Assembly: GCA_015179045.1 (NCBI GenBank)
Contig: WHUZ01000062.1
Location: 186,001 to 250,000 of the forward strand
Direction of reading: 5' to 3'
DNA: 64,000 nt
DNA from: Kalaharituber pfeilii
Lineage: Eukaryota > Ascomycota > Pezizomycetes > Pezizales > Pezizaceae
Every line of letters begins with the position of its first letter. Within the stretch, counting starts at the first letter, position 1. Position numbers and translations under genes: made by a program. Under the pieces are notes generated by a model, which worked only from the letters and a program-made list of their open reading frames with translations, had not been told where the DNA came from and did no database searches. Shown one piece after another: positions 32,020 to 42,012 of this stretch.

Positions 32020-33557
32020 CGGGATGTCTCCGGACAGTCCTTTTGGACTGTCCTGACTGTCCTGACTGTCCCGAAGGTTGCATAACTGACTGTCCCATCT
32101 TGCATATGGTGCGGCTGGGCTGCCTGTCTCAAACTTGGCCACTAGCGAGAATTCATTAAAAAAGCGAAGTACCTAAATACATGATTGTACGAAATACAGA
32201 ATGATACATCATACTGATGCAGTAGAAGATACAGTGATACAATCTTGAGTCTTATTACACTCCACACTCTCTGTCCGAGCCCACTTTCGCTGCCTTTCTG
32301 CCATTTCAGCTCCTGTCAAGGTACGACCAGCTGCTTTTTCTTTATTTTTACGTTGGGGCAATATGCTGGAAGATACGACTGGTGCAAAGTGATGAGGTAC
32401 TGTTGGTACTGTGAAATGATCAGTGATATGACAACCAGCTGTTGTTAGTTCTCTTAATATCCGATTGATTCTTTCCTCAACAGTAATAGGAATTTTACTG
32501 CTATGACGGCTGTTATAGTATGCTTTAGGATTCAACTGCATTCCTTCCTCTGTACGAAGGTGTAAGGACATATTGTAACTCAATCCTGCTCTCCTATACT
32601 GTATAGCATCTCCTACTGCTTGCTGATAATCAGTATTGCGACGTTTATGCTGGATATATAGTAATGGATTTGGTGCCAAAGAATGAGTATGGATTTTATC
32701 TGATATCGCAAGCACCCAAGTATCTGTTCCACTATCTATATCTACTCGCAAATTGGTAGATATTGCCCATAGACATTCTTTGGCTTGTGTGTTGGTCTGG
32801 TGTCTGCGCTGTACTATATATATATTAGTACATAAGTCTTAATCAAAATATATTGACATACCTTCAGAATTCTCTGCATCTAGTTTTCTAGTATCTCGGG
32901 GCTTGCCACGATGTACACATCCATAGCGGATACGACCTTTCTTTTCAGACCCACTCAAAGTCACCACAGCGAAGCCTTTGGTAAATGCATAGTCCTGGAG
33001 TCTATCTAAAGCCATATTTGGCCATGCATATTGCTCGCCATCCATAGGGTCTTCACAATGTAATTCAGGCATCTCTTCTACAACCTTTATTACTACCGAA
33101 ACAAGCGCCTTTGGAAGGCTCGGGTGTGGAGTCCAGGTCTGTTTCGCACTCAAGGTACTGGTTGCAGTGGAGAGTGACATTTTAGTGAGCGCAAAGCAAG
33201 TATAGGGCAGAAAAATTAAATAAGGACTCGCGAGTACTATATGAATATATGTATCGGCTGGAAAATATCTAGGATATAAAGTGCGTGAAGCCTTTGTAAT
33301 TGTGTTGGAGTCTTGCAAAAATGAAAATCTCAAAACCAGTAGCTACAGTGCGAATTATCAAAGAAAAATTTCCCAGTTCGGAGAGTTAGGCGCACTGATT
33401 ACCCTGCACCGAAAATATCTGCCGCACCAAGACAGTCTGCCACACCAAGACAGTGAGCTCAGCCGCACCATATGCAAGACGGGACAGTCAGTTATGCAAC
33501 CTTTGGGACAGTCAGGACAGTCAGGACAGTCCAAAAGGACTGTCCGGAGACATCCCG
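32020..33557 (-). mobile_element. Mutator-like element with ~100-bp TIRs carrying a two-exon gene
   Basis: The ends are near-identical inverted repeats starting CGGGATGTCTCCGGACAGTC and continuing past GGTTGCATAACTGACTGTCC to GTGCGGCTG. Each has a GGACAGTCC-TTTT-GGACTGTCC hairpin and tandem GACTGTCCT motifs. It is flanked by 10-bp duplications GTGTCTACTA (32010-32019) and GTGTCCACTA (33558-33567), one mismatch. TIR length and duplication size fit MULEs. It encodes only a FAR1-like N-terminal protein, with no DDE core. Confidence 0.85.
32209..33180 (-). CDS. FAR1-like DNA-binding protein of the Mutator-like element (no DDE domain)
   Basis: On the minus strand, exon 33180-32862 joins exon 32813-32209 across a 48-nt intron (donor GAAG|GTATGTC, branch-like TACTAAT, acceptor ATATAG), giving about 307 aa from MSLSTATSTLSAKQTW. 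Exon 1 has the FAR1/MULE-type zinc-binding start (LQDYAFTKGFAVVTLSGSEK, then RIRYGCVHRGKPRDTRK). Exon 2 continues in the same frame with KECLWAISTNLRVDID and VLAISDKIHTHSLAPNPLLY, where the cysteines and histidines complete the domain. The C-terminus (GAEMAERQRKWARTESVECN) is basic. Full MULE transposases continue into a DDE catalytic domain; here the frame stops and the TIR follows. It could bind the element ends without cutting. Confidence 0.7.
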
Positions 33558-33567
33558 GTGTCCACTA

Positions 33568-33902
33568 TGCTATGTACTAACAAGAATCTGAATTATGGAT
33601 CTGTACTTGCCAGTAACATAGCTATATATAAGTTACTGGGAGAGATAAAATTTCTCAATACGGATCACTTGGAACAATCCCGCAAAATTGGTCGAACAGC
33701 CGGTTGAAGTTCATGATCCTTGCTACTATTTGCGCTATCCAATATGACAGGTTAAAATGTATTACTAATTTTTTCCCTTCGTTTTGGAACAACACTTGGG
33801 ATATCATACTTGGAAAATCTTTTTTGCCAACTCATGGTAAATTTCTATCTCCACCAACTTTGTGTATAGCGATGACGAATGATTCTAAGGTACTACTGAC
33901 TA
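33568..33902. other. Spacer, no gene seen
   Basis: Unique sequence between the Mutator-like element and the palindromic hAT derivative. Confidence 0.5.
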
Positions 33903-35190
33903 CAGTGTTCGCAACCCGCCAGGCTAAGGTCCTGGATGGCCTGGGCTGCCAAGGCCGGGCCAGCCCATTCAGGGTCATGAGAGCTGGGTTACGAGACTAT
34001 TCAGGGGACTGCCTTCAGGCCGTTTGGACGCGGATCTAACATAATGCTTTCTATATTCTCGGGTAACTATCTAGACATTTTTACTGAGTAGCGCTTTTTG
34101 CAGGTATTCAGGTAAGTAATTTTAGTATCGCTTGACTTTATACTAATGTCTTCTATTAGTACAGGACAGAGACAGACATTCTAACCACCAGTACTGGAGA
34201 TAAGATATTCTTGATGATTCCTTCAGTGATCTTTCTTCACTCTCAATAGCGCAGTTCAAGTTTTGATCTTGCATCAATTTGCTGCAGTCAACCTGGTTCC
34301 GAAATGGAGTCTTCTGGAATTTGGGCTACAAAACTCCGGTGCAACGAAGTTGGATTTGGCAGTATGGTGAAGCTGTGCATGATAACGGAAAGCGATACTG
34401 GCGATGCAAGCTCAGCAAGCGAAATCCTAACGTTAGAGAATGAGATATAGGTAAAAGATAGAGTATGTTCTGCATATAGCTACCACATAATTTAACTCAC
34501 CATTGCAGCCTAAATAGCCTGAAATTTCAATGGTCCGCCTGGCAGAAGGTTTCAGGCCGGTCCCTGCCAGTTCAGGCCATCCAGGCTGCAGTGGGCTGCA
34601 GTGGTGAGTTAAATCATAGAGTAGCTGTATACAGAACATACTCCAACTTCAATGTATCTCTCATTTTCTAACATTTTGCTTGTTGAGCTTGCATCGCCAG
34701 TATTCGCTTTCCATTATCACGCACACTTCATCATACTGCTAAATCCAACTTCGTTGCACCGGATTTTTGTAGCCCAAATTCCAAACGGCTCGATTTCGGT
34801 GTCAGGTTGACTGCGGGGAACTATTGATGCAAGATCAAAACTTGTACTGAACTTTGCTATGGAGAGTGAAGAAAGTTCAATGAAGGAACCGTCATCAAGA
34901 ATTTCTCTGGTACCGGTGGTTGGAATGTCTGTCTCCATCCTGTACTGACAAAGTCATTAGTTTGCACTTAAGCAATGCTAAATTTACTTACCTAAATAAC
35001 TGCGAAAAGCGCTACTCAATAAAAAAGTCGAGATAACTATGCGAGCAGATAGAAAGCTGCGTATTAAAAATGCGTCGAAATGACCTGAAGGTGGCCCCCT
35101 GAATACCAGTCGCGCTCCTACCCCTGAATAACCTAGACTCGCCTAGGGTGGTTCTGGACGGCCTGAAAACCTCCTCTTGGCCGGGATGTT
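33903..35190. mobile_element. Palindromic hAT derivative (hAT-N1) with BED-finger remnants
   Basis: The left end CAGTGTTCGCAACCCGCCAG is hAT-like and matches the hAT at 45307-46670. Bases about 33990-34503 are repeated in inverted form at about 34604-35140, centred near 34554, making a 1.2-kb palindrome. Each arm holds the start of a hAT transposase gene: a GTAAGT..TACTAAT..TTAG intron-like segment, an acidic exon (METDIPTTGTREILDDGSF on the right arm) and a BED-finger-like stretch. The right terminus is eroded and no target duplication was found. Confidence 0.7.
34324..34443 (+). pseudogene. BED zinc-finger fragment of a hAT transposase
   Basis: The frame reads GYKTPVQRSWIWQYGEAVHD and then NGKRYWRCKL, stopping at NVRE. 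The RSWIW..YG and YWRCKL spacing is that of the N-terminal BED finger in hAT transposases, although the second Cys/His pair is not preserved. The mirror copy on the right arm has an in-frame stop at the second Trp (TTAG for TTGG). No catalytic hAT domain follows. Confidence 0.55.
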
Positions 35191-35481
35191 TCATGCCTGC
35201 CACGACAAGACGCCAATCAGGCTAGGCCTAGGAATCCTGGTCGGCGGCCCGCTCTTATCATACATACTAGTACTACCGGCAACGAATGCTTGTAAAAGCA
35301 TTGTTGAAGAATATGCAGCGCTGAAGTGAAACATCGTGCACAGTGGTTGGGTGTGCTGAAACATATGCAACCTGAGCTGTGGCCATGATGCAGACTGACG
35401 TTTCATGATTCTATGGTCTTCTATTTCCTATGCCGATTATATCCTCTTTACCGTCTGAATGCGCTGCTAGGCGCAACCTCA
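35191..35481. other. Spacer, no gene seen
   Basis: Unique sequence between two DNA-transposon derivatives. Confidence 0.5.
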
Positions 35482-35758
35482 TTCCGCACCCGGGACCACT
35501 CCGGGCAGGCCAGTCTGGCCTGCCCGCATGCAGGGGTATCGACAGGGAACTGTAGACTACTTAGCCTGCCCGGTTGCAGAGGTTCTACTAGCCGAAAATA
35601 AGTATCCAGACAGGGGATAAATGCATATCATGCGCTATGCAGTAGTTGGCATAAACTAGCATATTTTCGTATGCTTGGCTGTGGATGTTTATGAGGCCAG
35701 TCCAAATTTCGTGGATAGTGTCCAATTTTATTATGTCAGAAGTATCCGGACAGTTGGA

Positions 35759-35812
35759 TCGCCATAGCCCATAGGGCGGCACGCGATTAATGATATATAT
35801 AAAAAAAAAAAA
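35759..35812 (+). mobile_element. Tail-only LINE B insertion in MULE left arm
   Basis: TCGCCATAGCCCATAGGGCG..GCACGCGATTAATGATATATAT plus poly(A). AGTATCCGGAC is duplicated at 35741-35751 and 35813-35823, with imperfect extension. The opposite MULE arm (about 36655-36680) is uninterrupted. Confidence 0.88.
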
Positions 35813-35850
35813 AGTATCCGGACTGCTGATATAATGAATTTGGGACTTGC

Positions 35851-35892
35851 TTTTTTTTTTTTTTTTTCTTATATCATTACTCGCATGCCGCC
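35851..35892 (-). mobile_element. Minimal LINE B tail insertion (42 bp)
   Basis: Poly(T) plus CTTATATCATTACTCGCATG..CCGCC only, between perfect TTTGGGACTTGC copies (35839-35850 and 35893-35904). Confidence 0.95.
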
Positions 35893-36054
35893 TTTGGGAC
35901 TTGCAACGCCAACAGTCCTATACCTATGTATCAGGACAAGGAAAATAGATATAAGTCCTCTACTAGGAATATAAAAATGGCACTGCAGGCAACCATGATA
36001 AGTACAGGTTCAGGCATTATAATGATCAAAACTTACTATTCTGATAGGTCCTAA

Positions 36055-36400
36055 GATTTCGAGACTGCTCTTCAGGGCTTTTCTAGAAGCTTTACCAAGG
36101 CTATTCCAAGAGCTGTTCCAGAGGCTGTTCCAGAGGCCATTGAAATACTGTTCGAGAGGCTGTTCGAGCTCAAACGGCCTCCGAAACGGCCTCCGCAGTA
36201 GTTTCTGGAACAACCTCTGGAACGACCTCTGGAACAGCCTTAGAATAGCCTCTGAACAGCCTCTGAGGCACCCTCTTAAACAGCTGCTCGAACAGCTGCT
36301 CGTAGCATGTCAACAGCTACTCAAACAGCCTTCGAAACAGCCTCCACAAAAGCTTTCAGAAAAGCCTCCGGAACAGGCTACAGAAGAGCACTGCAATAAC
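36055..36400. repeat. Array of 12-15-bp CTGTTCCAGAGG-type repeats, mirrored
   Basis: To the left of about 36170 the units read GCTGTTCCAGAG. To the right they read CTCTGGAACAGC and GAACAGCCTCTG, so the array is itself an inverted repeat at the centre of the MULE-like element. The open frames across it are repeat translations. Confidence 0.75.
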
Positions 36401-36695
36401 AGTGAAAACAAATACCTTCGTTGTTGTAGATATTATTTTTATTGATAAAAGCAATATTGGGCTATTTGGTATGCGAATATCTCAATGTAGGCCCCAATAG
36501 CTACTCTTTTCTGGTCAGCACCTAGGAGAATATTATTATCTTACTAAGTATGATACTTGAGTTTTTACCTGACCTTTTTTGCCTGCCGTCCTTATATATA
36601 CTACCTTGTTCTTGTGTTCATTCTGCTGCTGTATAATAGGCTCAAATTCATTATGTCAGCTGTCCAGATACTTCTAACATAATAAAATTTGTATT

Positions 36696-37155
36696 AGAGA
36701 CCTTTCACAAGACGCTCTAGAGCTTCCCGACCCCTGCTGTACTCCTGCTAGTTAATGAAGTGTGGCATAGCGGAAGCTCTAGAGCTTTGTGAAGCTCGAG
36801 CGAAAAGCATCACCCCCCGATTAAAGCTCTACAATTTTAACCTCAAATATCTCAGCAACCACGATAGCTATGGCAAAGTAGAAGATATCATGAGAATTCC
36901 AGAAGCCCAAATAATTAACTTCTGGGTTTGGAGCAGGAAACTGGGTGTGTAGCTGCTCCTGTCGGAGTTGAAATTACAGCAGCAAAGTTGAGCCCATCAT
37001 TAGTAACCAATACCTCCCCTTTTCCTGGTGTCGCTTGCAAACCTGAAGCTCCAGAACTTATGCGAAAGGTCTTTTGGCACTCTAAAGCTTACAAGGGTCG
37101 ACACCCTGGTTTCTCGGCACATGGGAAGCTCTACAGCTTCTTGCGAAAGGTCTCT
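36696..37155. mobile_element. TIR element nested in MULE right arm
   Basis: AGAGACCTTTCACAAGACGC..TCTAGAGCTTCCC on the left is mirrored by GGGAAGCTCTACAGCTTCTT..GCGAAAGGTCTCT on the right. It interrupts the right arm relative to the left arm. No clear duplication or coding region. Confidence 0.7.
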
Positions 37156-37287
37156 CTATCACGAATTGGACTAGTCTCATAGATATCCATAGCCAAGCAT
37201 ACTAACATATGCTTGTTTAGACCAAATGCTGCTTATCGCATAATATGCATTTAACCCCTGTCCGGATACTGATTTTTTCGGCTAGTA

Positions 37288-37432
37288 CAGGGGACGGCAC
37301 AGGTCTTCAAATTGCATACTAGACTCAAGGTGTATGTATGCTGTCTATATATCCAGGAGTGTCTACATACGTCGCCTCTCACGCATATACATAAGCCTGG
37401 CATGCGATTTGAAGACCAGTGCCGTCCCCCTG
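37288..37432. mobile_element. 145-bp TA-type MITE nested in MULE right arm
   Basis: The ~31-bp TIRs CAGGGGACGGCACAGGTCTT.. and ..AAGACCAGTGCCGTCCCCCT are flanked by TA (37286-37287 and 37433-37434). The left arm (about 35585-35595) shows the empty sequence CTACTAGCCG. Confidence 0.85.
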
Positions 37433-37535
37433 TAGATACCTCTGCAACCGGTCAGGCTAGTCTACAGTCCCCTGTCGATACCCCTGCATCGGGGCAGGCC
37501 AGACTGGCCTGCCCGGAGAGGTCCCGTTCCGCACC

Positions 37536-38109
37536 AATGATTGTTTAGTTGGGTACGAAGGTACTTCCTGAATTTTGCTGCATAAATAGGGCCGTTTTGG
37601 GACGCATATTTGGGGTTATTCTGTAGGAATTAATCAACTGTATCCCACCGCAATTTAGCTCGTAATCTGTAGTTTTCCACAAGCATCAATGAATTTCTGA
37701 ATTAGCCCTTGTCTCTTGGCACTTTCGATTTAGTAACATTAGGTGTATATGTAACTGTGTGGGATTGAGAGTACGTGAGATCTATGGCGCTCTTGAAAAT
37801 GCTTCGCTCGGAGAGTCCGGACAGTTCGCGCAGTACCTGGCCTCACTGTCACGAGAGACTACCTTAGTAAGGCTGTCCAGATTCTCGGCATTTATCTTCT
37901 AAGGCTAGATGTAGCCTCGGCACCCAATACTCGAGCCTTGCATGCTTGATGGACCGACCACCCTTACTACAGTGTGCCGCCTTTTAGTTATTTTTACTTT
38001 TTATTTTTGGTTTTCGTTTTATTTTATGTGTATTTCAGCTAATTTTTTCTCAATATACTTGTGTGTCCGTACTTGCTCCAGCCACGTATAAAAAAGCCCA
38101 TGTTGCTAG

Positions 38110-38110
<1 letters not shown>
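37536..38110. other. Spacer, no gene seen
   Basis: AT-rich unique sequence. No supported gene was found. Confidence 0.5.
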
Positions 38111-38111
<1 letters not shown>

Positions 38112-38156
<45 letters not shown>

Positions 38157-38470
38157 GTAACCCCGCTTGCAGCGCCAAGCCATGGCACGGTCCCTGGGCA
38201 AGCCCTCAAAGCCCGGAGACAGGCTTAACAAAGAAAGTTCTATATACATCCCCGTTCCACCCCCTTCTAAAACCTGATTCCAGAAACTTCCGGATATCAT
38301 AGTTCTTCTGGTTTGTGCATCAGGGAAGCTTCCATATATCTCTCCACCTCTCCCCCTCCCCTCTTCTCCACACCTTCGCAGCCCGGAACGAAAATTTCTC
38401 GTTGCATTACGTCCTCCCCTCCTTATTCCCCGACCCCGGTCGGTAAAGGGACATGCAGCTGGAGGCCTAG
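38112..38470 (-). mobile_element. LINE family C 3' UTR insertion
   Basis: 39 T, the C tail (AAATCACGTAACCCCGCTTG..CAGCGCCAAGCCATGGCA) and about 300 nt of 3' UTR colinear with 18336-18605. No LINE coding sequence remains. Confidence 0.85.
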
Positions 38471-38868
38471 GCACTAGCCACAAGACGTGGCTAGAGTGCC
38501 CCGCAACTGCCGGTTGCCTCAAAATTAAAACGCCGACATTGAACATCAATCGGCATTACTTAACTGATATCAAGACAGTAGAAATCTCAAAATACATCAA
38601 CTCCCACCATCGATCATCCTCGTACGCTGTGCTTGATATCTCCGTTTAATTCGCTAATTGGACAAAGTGAGTGTCAATGAAAAAAATGCGTGAAGGTGTT
38701 CTAGTCCGCTCGCGAAAGGCTGAACTTTGCGAGCGGATGGAACGTAGACATTCATTGATGAACCTATACTGACGTATTAAACCAAGTCTGGGCCATTGCT
38801 AGCCCTCTAGCTATAGGCTCCCTAGCTATAGGCTCTCCTTTCCACTACAAGGCTCCGCACGCGCCTCC

Positions 38869-39406
38869 ATGAGTGAATTTAACCCAGTTATCCTCCGAAG
38901 CGGATTGTTCAAAATCATTCTGCCGGACGCCAATGTGGATGTTACTTCAGATCCCTACAGTCCTCTTTCTACACTTGGAGCTGAAGATTCACACCCATCT
39001 GTACAAGAGTCAACCAGCCCCATATTTTACGTGCACAAAGCGCTTCTTGCTTCCATATCCCCTGAATTCCTGAAGCATATCGACAATGAGATGAGAGAAG
39101 GGTTGGAAGGGGAGATGATTCTACGGGAGGTTGACATGGAAACTATGGAAACGTTTCTAAAGTGGGCGTATGTGAAAGAATACAGTCTGTAAGTGACCGT
39201 TGCTGTCTTTAGTAATCACTTGCTAACGCGGGAATCCGTGAACTAGCCCTGCTCACTTGGACCCAATGATCGCCCTTCTCGCTCACATAAAAGTATATGT
39301 ATTTGGTGATCGGTTCAATATCCTGGCTCTCAAGGAGCAAACTCTTGCCAAAGTTATAGCATTACTTGCAGCTAAAGCACCTTGGACGAGGCTACAGAAC
39401 CACTAG
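38869..39406 (+). CDS. BTB/POZ-domain protein, exons 1 and 2
   Basis: Exon 1 (38869-39188) starts MSEFNPVILRSGLFKIILPD and has a BTB core: FYVHKALLASISPEFLKHID, then EMILREVDMETMETFLKWAY. A 58-nt intron (39189-39246; donor CT|GTAAGTG, branch TGCTAAC, acceptor AACTAG) joins to LPAHLDPMIALLAHIKVYVF and GDRFNILALKEQTLAKVIAL, the helical tail usual in fungal BTB proteins. The frame stops at 39406, but a colinear continuation is open one frame over from 39382, so a one-base frameshift near 39375-39385 is likely. BTB domains mediate protein-protein contacts; the partner is unknown. Confidence 0.75.
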
Positions 39407-39978
39407 TTCAAATCAGTAGCGACCGCCCTGCAGAGCGAAGTGCCCCAAGCGTCCTGCTTGCCGCCCAATATGCAATTGGGAATTTGCCTAGTGTGAAAGA
39501 GCCACTTGTTGCATATTTATTACAATACCTCGCCCAGGGGTTCACTGACGTGTGTAAACTTCCTGAGTTCCTGGACCTTGCAAATAGTTGTCCGGAGGCA
39601 ATTGTGGAGATCTGCAGAGCATCCACTAGGGATGCAACTAGCACTAAGCCAAAAGCCCATGCACCCTCGTCCAAGATCGATATCTCTGGCGACACAGATG
39701 AGTTGGTCCGTGACTGCGTCACCTGTGGTGTAACCGAAGTTGTGAATTTCAGATGCTCATTCCAGTCAAGGCTTGCGCACACGTGGCAACCATCCCCCGG
39801 GAGCTTCATTACATACGAGGGGCATCCGCAGATCATAGACACATCGAAGGGGAAATGGTATCTAACAAAGTGCCCATGTTGTAATGATTTAAGAATTTTT
39901 CTTGAGAGGGAGCATTTAGAATGCTCCGTCTGTCGAGGCTCAGACCTAGTTCGACCCGAAGACTTCGAGTACCAGTAG
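39382..39978 (+). CDS. C-terminal part of the BTB protein, zinc-ribbon-like end
   Basis: The frame continues naturally from the BTB tail (LDEATEPLVQISSDRPAERS, then LAAQYAIGNLPSVKEPLVAY). It ends with a cysteine-rich region: CVTCG, then KCPCCNDLRIFLEREHLECS and CRG, two or three CxxC pairs like a zinc ribbon. The first codon at 39382 is not ATG, so it is not an independent gene. It is either the frameshifted 3' end of the BTB gene (pseudogene) or evidence for a base error. No intron that would repair the frame has acceptable length. Confidence 0.6.
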   Translation: MDEATEPLVQISSDRPAERSAPSVLLAAQYAIGNLPSVKEPLVAYLLQYLAQGFTDVCKLPEFLDLANSCPEAIVEICRASTRDATSTKPKAHAPSSKIDISGDTDELVRDCVTCGVTEVVNFRCSFQSRLAHTWQPSPGSFITYEGHPQIIDTSKGKWYLTKCPCCNDLRIFLEREHLECSVCRGSDLVRPEDFEYQ

Positions 39979-40148
39979 GGTGGATTTTTCGGGTAAATGC
40001 TATAGAACAGGAGGAGCCGGCTGAAGGAAAGTTAGTGCAGTGGGATCTGTCTGACTTCCTACTGAATATCATATTGTTTTCGTTGATATACCAGGGAATT
40101 CTGTTGAGATGTCTACCATAACTGCAGGCTACGTATGCATGTTTCAAT
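39979..40148. other. 3' flank of the BTB gene
   Basis: No supported feature was found. Confidence 0.4.
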
Positions 40149-40149
40149 A

Positions 40150-40180
<31 letters not shown>

Positions 40181-40725
40181 CTTTACTCGCGTGCCGTCCT
40201 AAGGGCTATGGCGAGATTAGGTCCATCAAGGAGATAATAGAGGAGTGAATAAAAGAAAATAACAGGAAATGAATAAATAAATAAGTCAATGAATGGATAA
40301 ATGGCCTAATTCCGTCCATCCTTCTCCAGTCGTTGTAGCAATGTTCCTTATCCAGTCATTCTAGCAGTGTCCAGAAGGGGTCTCTGTCTTCGTCGTCGCC
40401 TTCTAGGGGCTTCGGATGTCCTTTCTGCCCCCCGGCCATTGTTTCTTCCATGTCCAGCACTTTTCCAAGAGGTGGGATGTTGTCTCTTCGCTCTCTCCGC
40501 ACCATCGGCATTCCGGTGCGCCTGCATGCTTCATTGTTAACCCGCTTCCATATATGTTCTCCTGTCTCCTCCTGTCTCCTCCTCTTCCCCGCACCCGCTG
40601 CATTCTGCGCTATCCGCCCCACCCACCCTGTGTCTCCATACCCTTCCCCCTTCCCCCCCAACAGTTCCGCCAGTGTAGCGGTCCACCCTCCAAGCCACGC
40701 AATAGCGAGTCTACCCCCTATGGGT
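40149..40725 (-). mobile_element. LINE family B 3' part
   Basis: 24 T, the B tail (TACTCGCGTGCCGTCCTAAG..GGCTATGGCGAG) and, on the minus strand, C-terminal coding sequence with a knuckle (CRWCGESEETTSHLLEKC) and duplicated bases encoding RRRQE. Frame shifts are present. Confidence 0.75.
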
Positions 40726-41807
40726 AAGTCTTGGTCTCGTTTTCGAGGTGCGGAAGCTACTTTCCTATACCTCCCCAAGCTGTATATGCAATTTGGTTAT
40801 CTACTACGAAAATTTGGTCTTACAGGAGGCAGTTGTTTAATATTTGGAACTGTGCCGGATCCCGGTCAGCGATGTTACCAAACGTTCCGGCGACTGGCTT
40901 CAATTCCGCACAAGGGCGGCCCTTGCACTCCACGTCTGAGTGGTCATGATAGCTGTTGTATATTCGGAGGAATTCCAGTCAATTGTGACCCACTCCACTT
41001 AGCAGAGTCTAAGAGCAGAGTCTAAGAGCAGAGTCTAGCCTTGTACCCTTCTCTATAGGTGTGGAGGAGACTTCCGGGCGGTAAGGGCTCTCTAAGAGAA
41101 GGATGAGGAATGATATAAACTGGTGGAACTGCTAGATTAGGTGGATGGATAAAGAGGAACATTATTGGGTTGCTGGTAATGTATGATTTAATTTGAAATT
41201 CTAACTCTATTTTACCTCCTTTCTATGTACAGTATTCTCGACCTATTCTATAGAGTAGTATGTATATGAGTAATATGAATCAAAAAAAAGAGATTCTCTC
41301 TCAGTTTCTGTTTTGGGCCGCATATAGGTTTGATATGAATAATTTTCTATGTAGCAAGAGGGTTGGCAGCCTGATGACATGCTAGTAACGCGAGTCTCTT
41401 GTACCTAAACCGATTGTCGCCCTCCCTCGATACCGACCAAGCACTCGATCACTTGTGGTATATTCCCTCTTACCAAGATTTCCCGCTGGATCACTTTTCA
41501 AGCCGCGTGATGTACTCATATATATATGAAGCAGGCTATAGTAGTGAATAGTCCGGCCAGTCCGGTAATGGCGGGCAAAGACTGACCCAACTAGGCCATT
41601 CACAGGACGGCCTTCGACCGCCGCAATTCTTCAGCCAGGTCAGAGGCATGATGGCCACAGTTCATTTCGTATCGACATACAACTGCCGCGCAACATGCTG
41701 AATATCCCCATATCGTGCGGGCGCGCAAGGTACTGTACTCAACATCCCGAATATCACTGTCTAAAATTGTGTTGAAATATATCTACTCGATATCATGCAC
41801 TTAACTT
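40726..41807. other. Long spacer, no gene seen
   Basis: Mixed sequence without a supported gene. A short AGAGTCTA triplication lies near 41003-41036. Confidence 0.4.
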
Positions 41808-41821
41808 GTTCAATATCTGTT

Positions 41822-41998
41822 CCATTGATTAGAGACGTTACGGCTTACCTCTTCACAGTTTACTATCCTTTTATTATTTTTACCTTTCCCCAATCTACAT
41901 CCTTTTTCCTAGCTATATCCTTCATGTATTTAAACCTCGTCATAGCCCGAAGGGCGGCATACGAGTAATGATATAAAAAAAAAAAAAAAAAAAAAAAA
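41822..41998 (+). mobile_element. LINE B 3'-UTR insertion, 14-bp target-site duplication
   Basis: A pyrimidine-rich 3' UTR, the tail CTCGTCATAGCCCGAAGGGC..GGCATACGAGTAATGATATA and poly(A) lie between perfect GTTCAATATCTGTT copies (41808-41821 and 41999-42012). Confidence 0.95.
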
Positions 41999-42012
41999 GT
42001 TCAATATCTGTT

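Larger units (their letters stand above)
35491..37526. mobile_element. Non-autonomous Mutator-like element with 9-bp target-site duplication
   Basis: The TIRs begin CGGGACCACTCCGGGCAGGC and end GCCCGGAGAGGTCCCG. The arms, interrupted by insertions, match over several hundred bases (for example GCATATTTTCGTATGCTTGG against its complement near 37200). The element is flanked by perfect TTCCGCACC (35482-35490 and 37527-37535). Its TIR start resembles the MULE at 32020 (CGGGA..CTCCGG). It contains two LINE B tails (35759-35812, 35851-35892), two small TIR elements (36696-37155, 37288-37432) and a central array of CTGGAACAG-type repeats. No protein gene is supported. Confidence 0.88.

Noticed and set aside
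36140..36445. Ser/Gln/Leu-rich repetitive frame (LKQLLEQL type)
   Set aside because: Translation of the mirrored 12-15-bp array inside a MULE derivative.
39189..39246. Alternative acceptor at TCTTTAG (about 39212) in the BTB intron
   Set aside because: It would leave the CTAAC branch site in the exon and break the frame; the AACTAG acceptor restores a good BTB tail.
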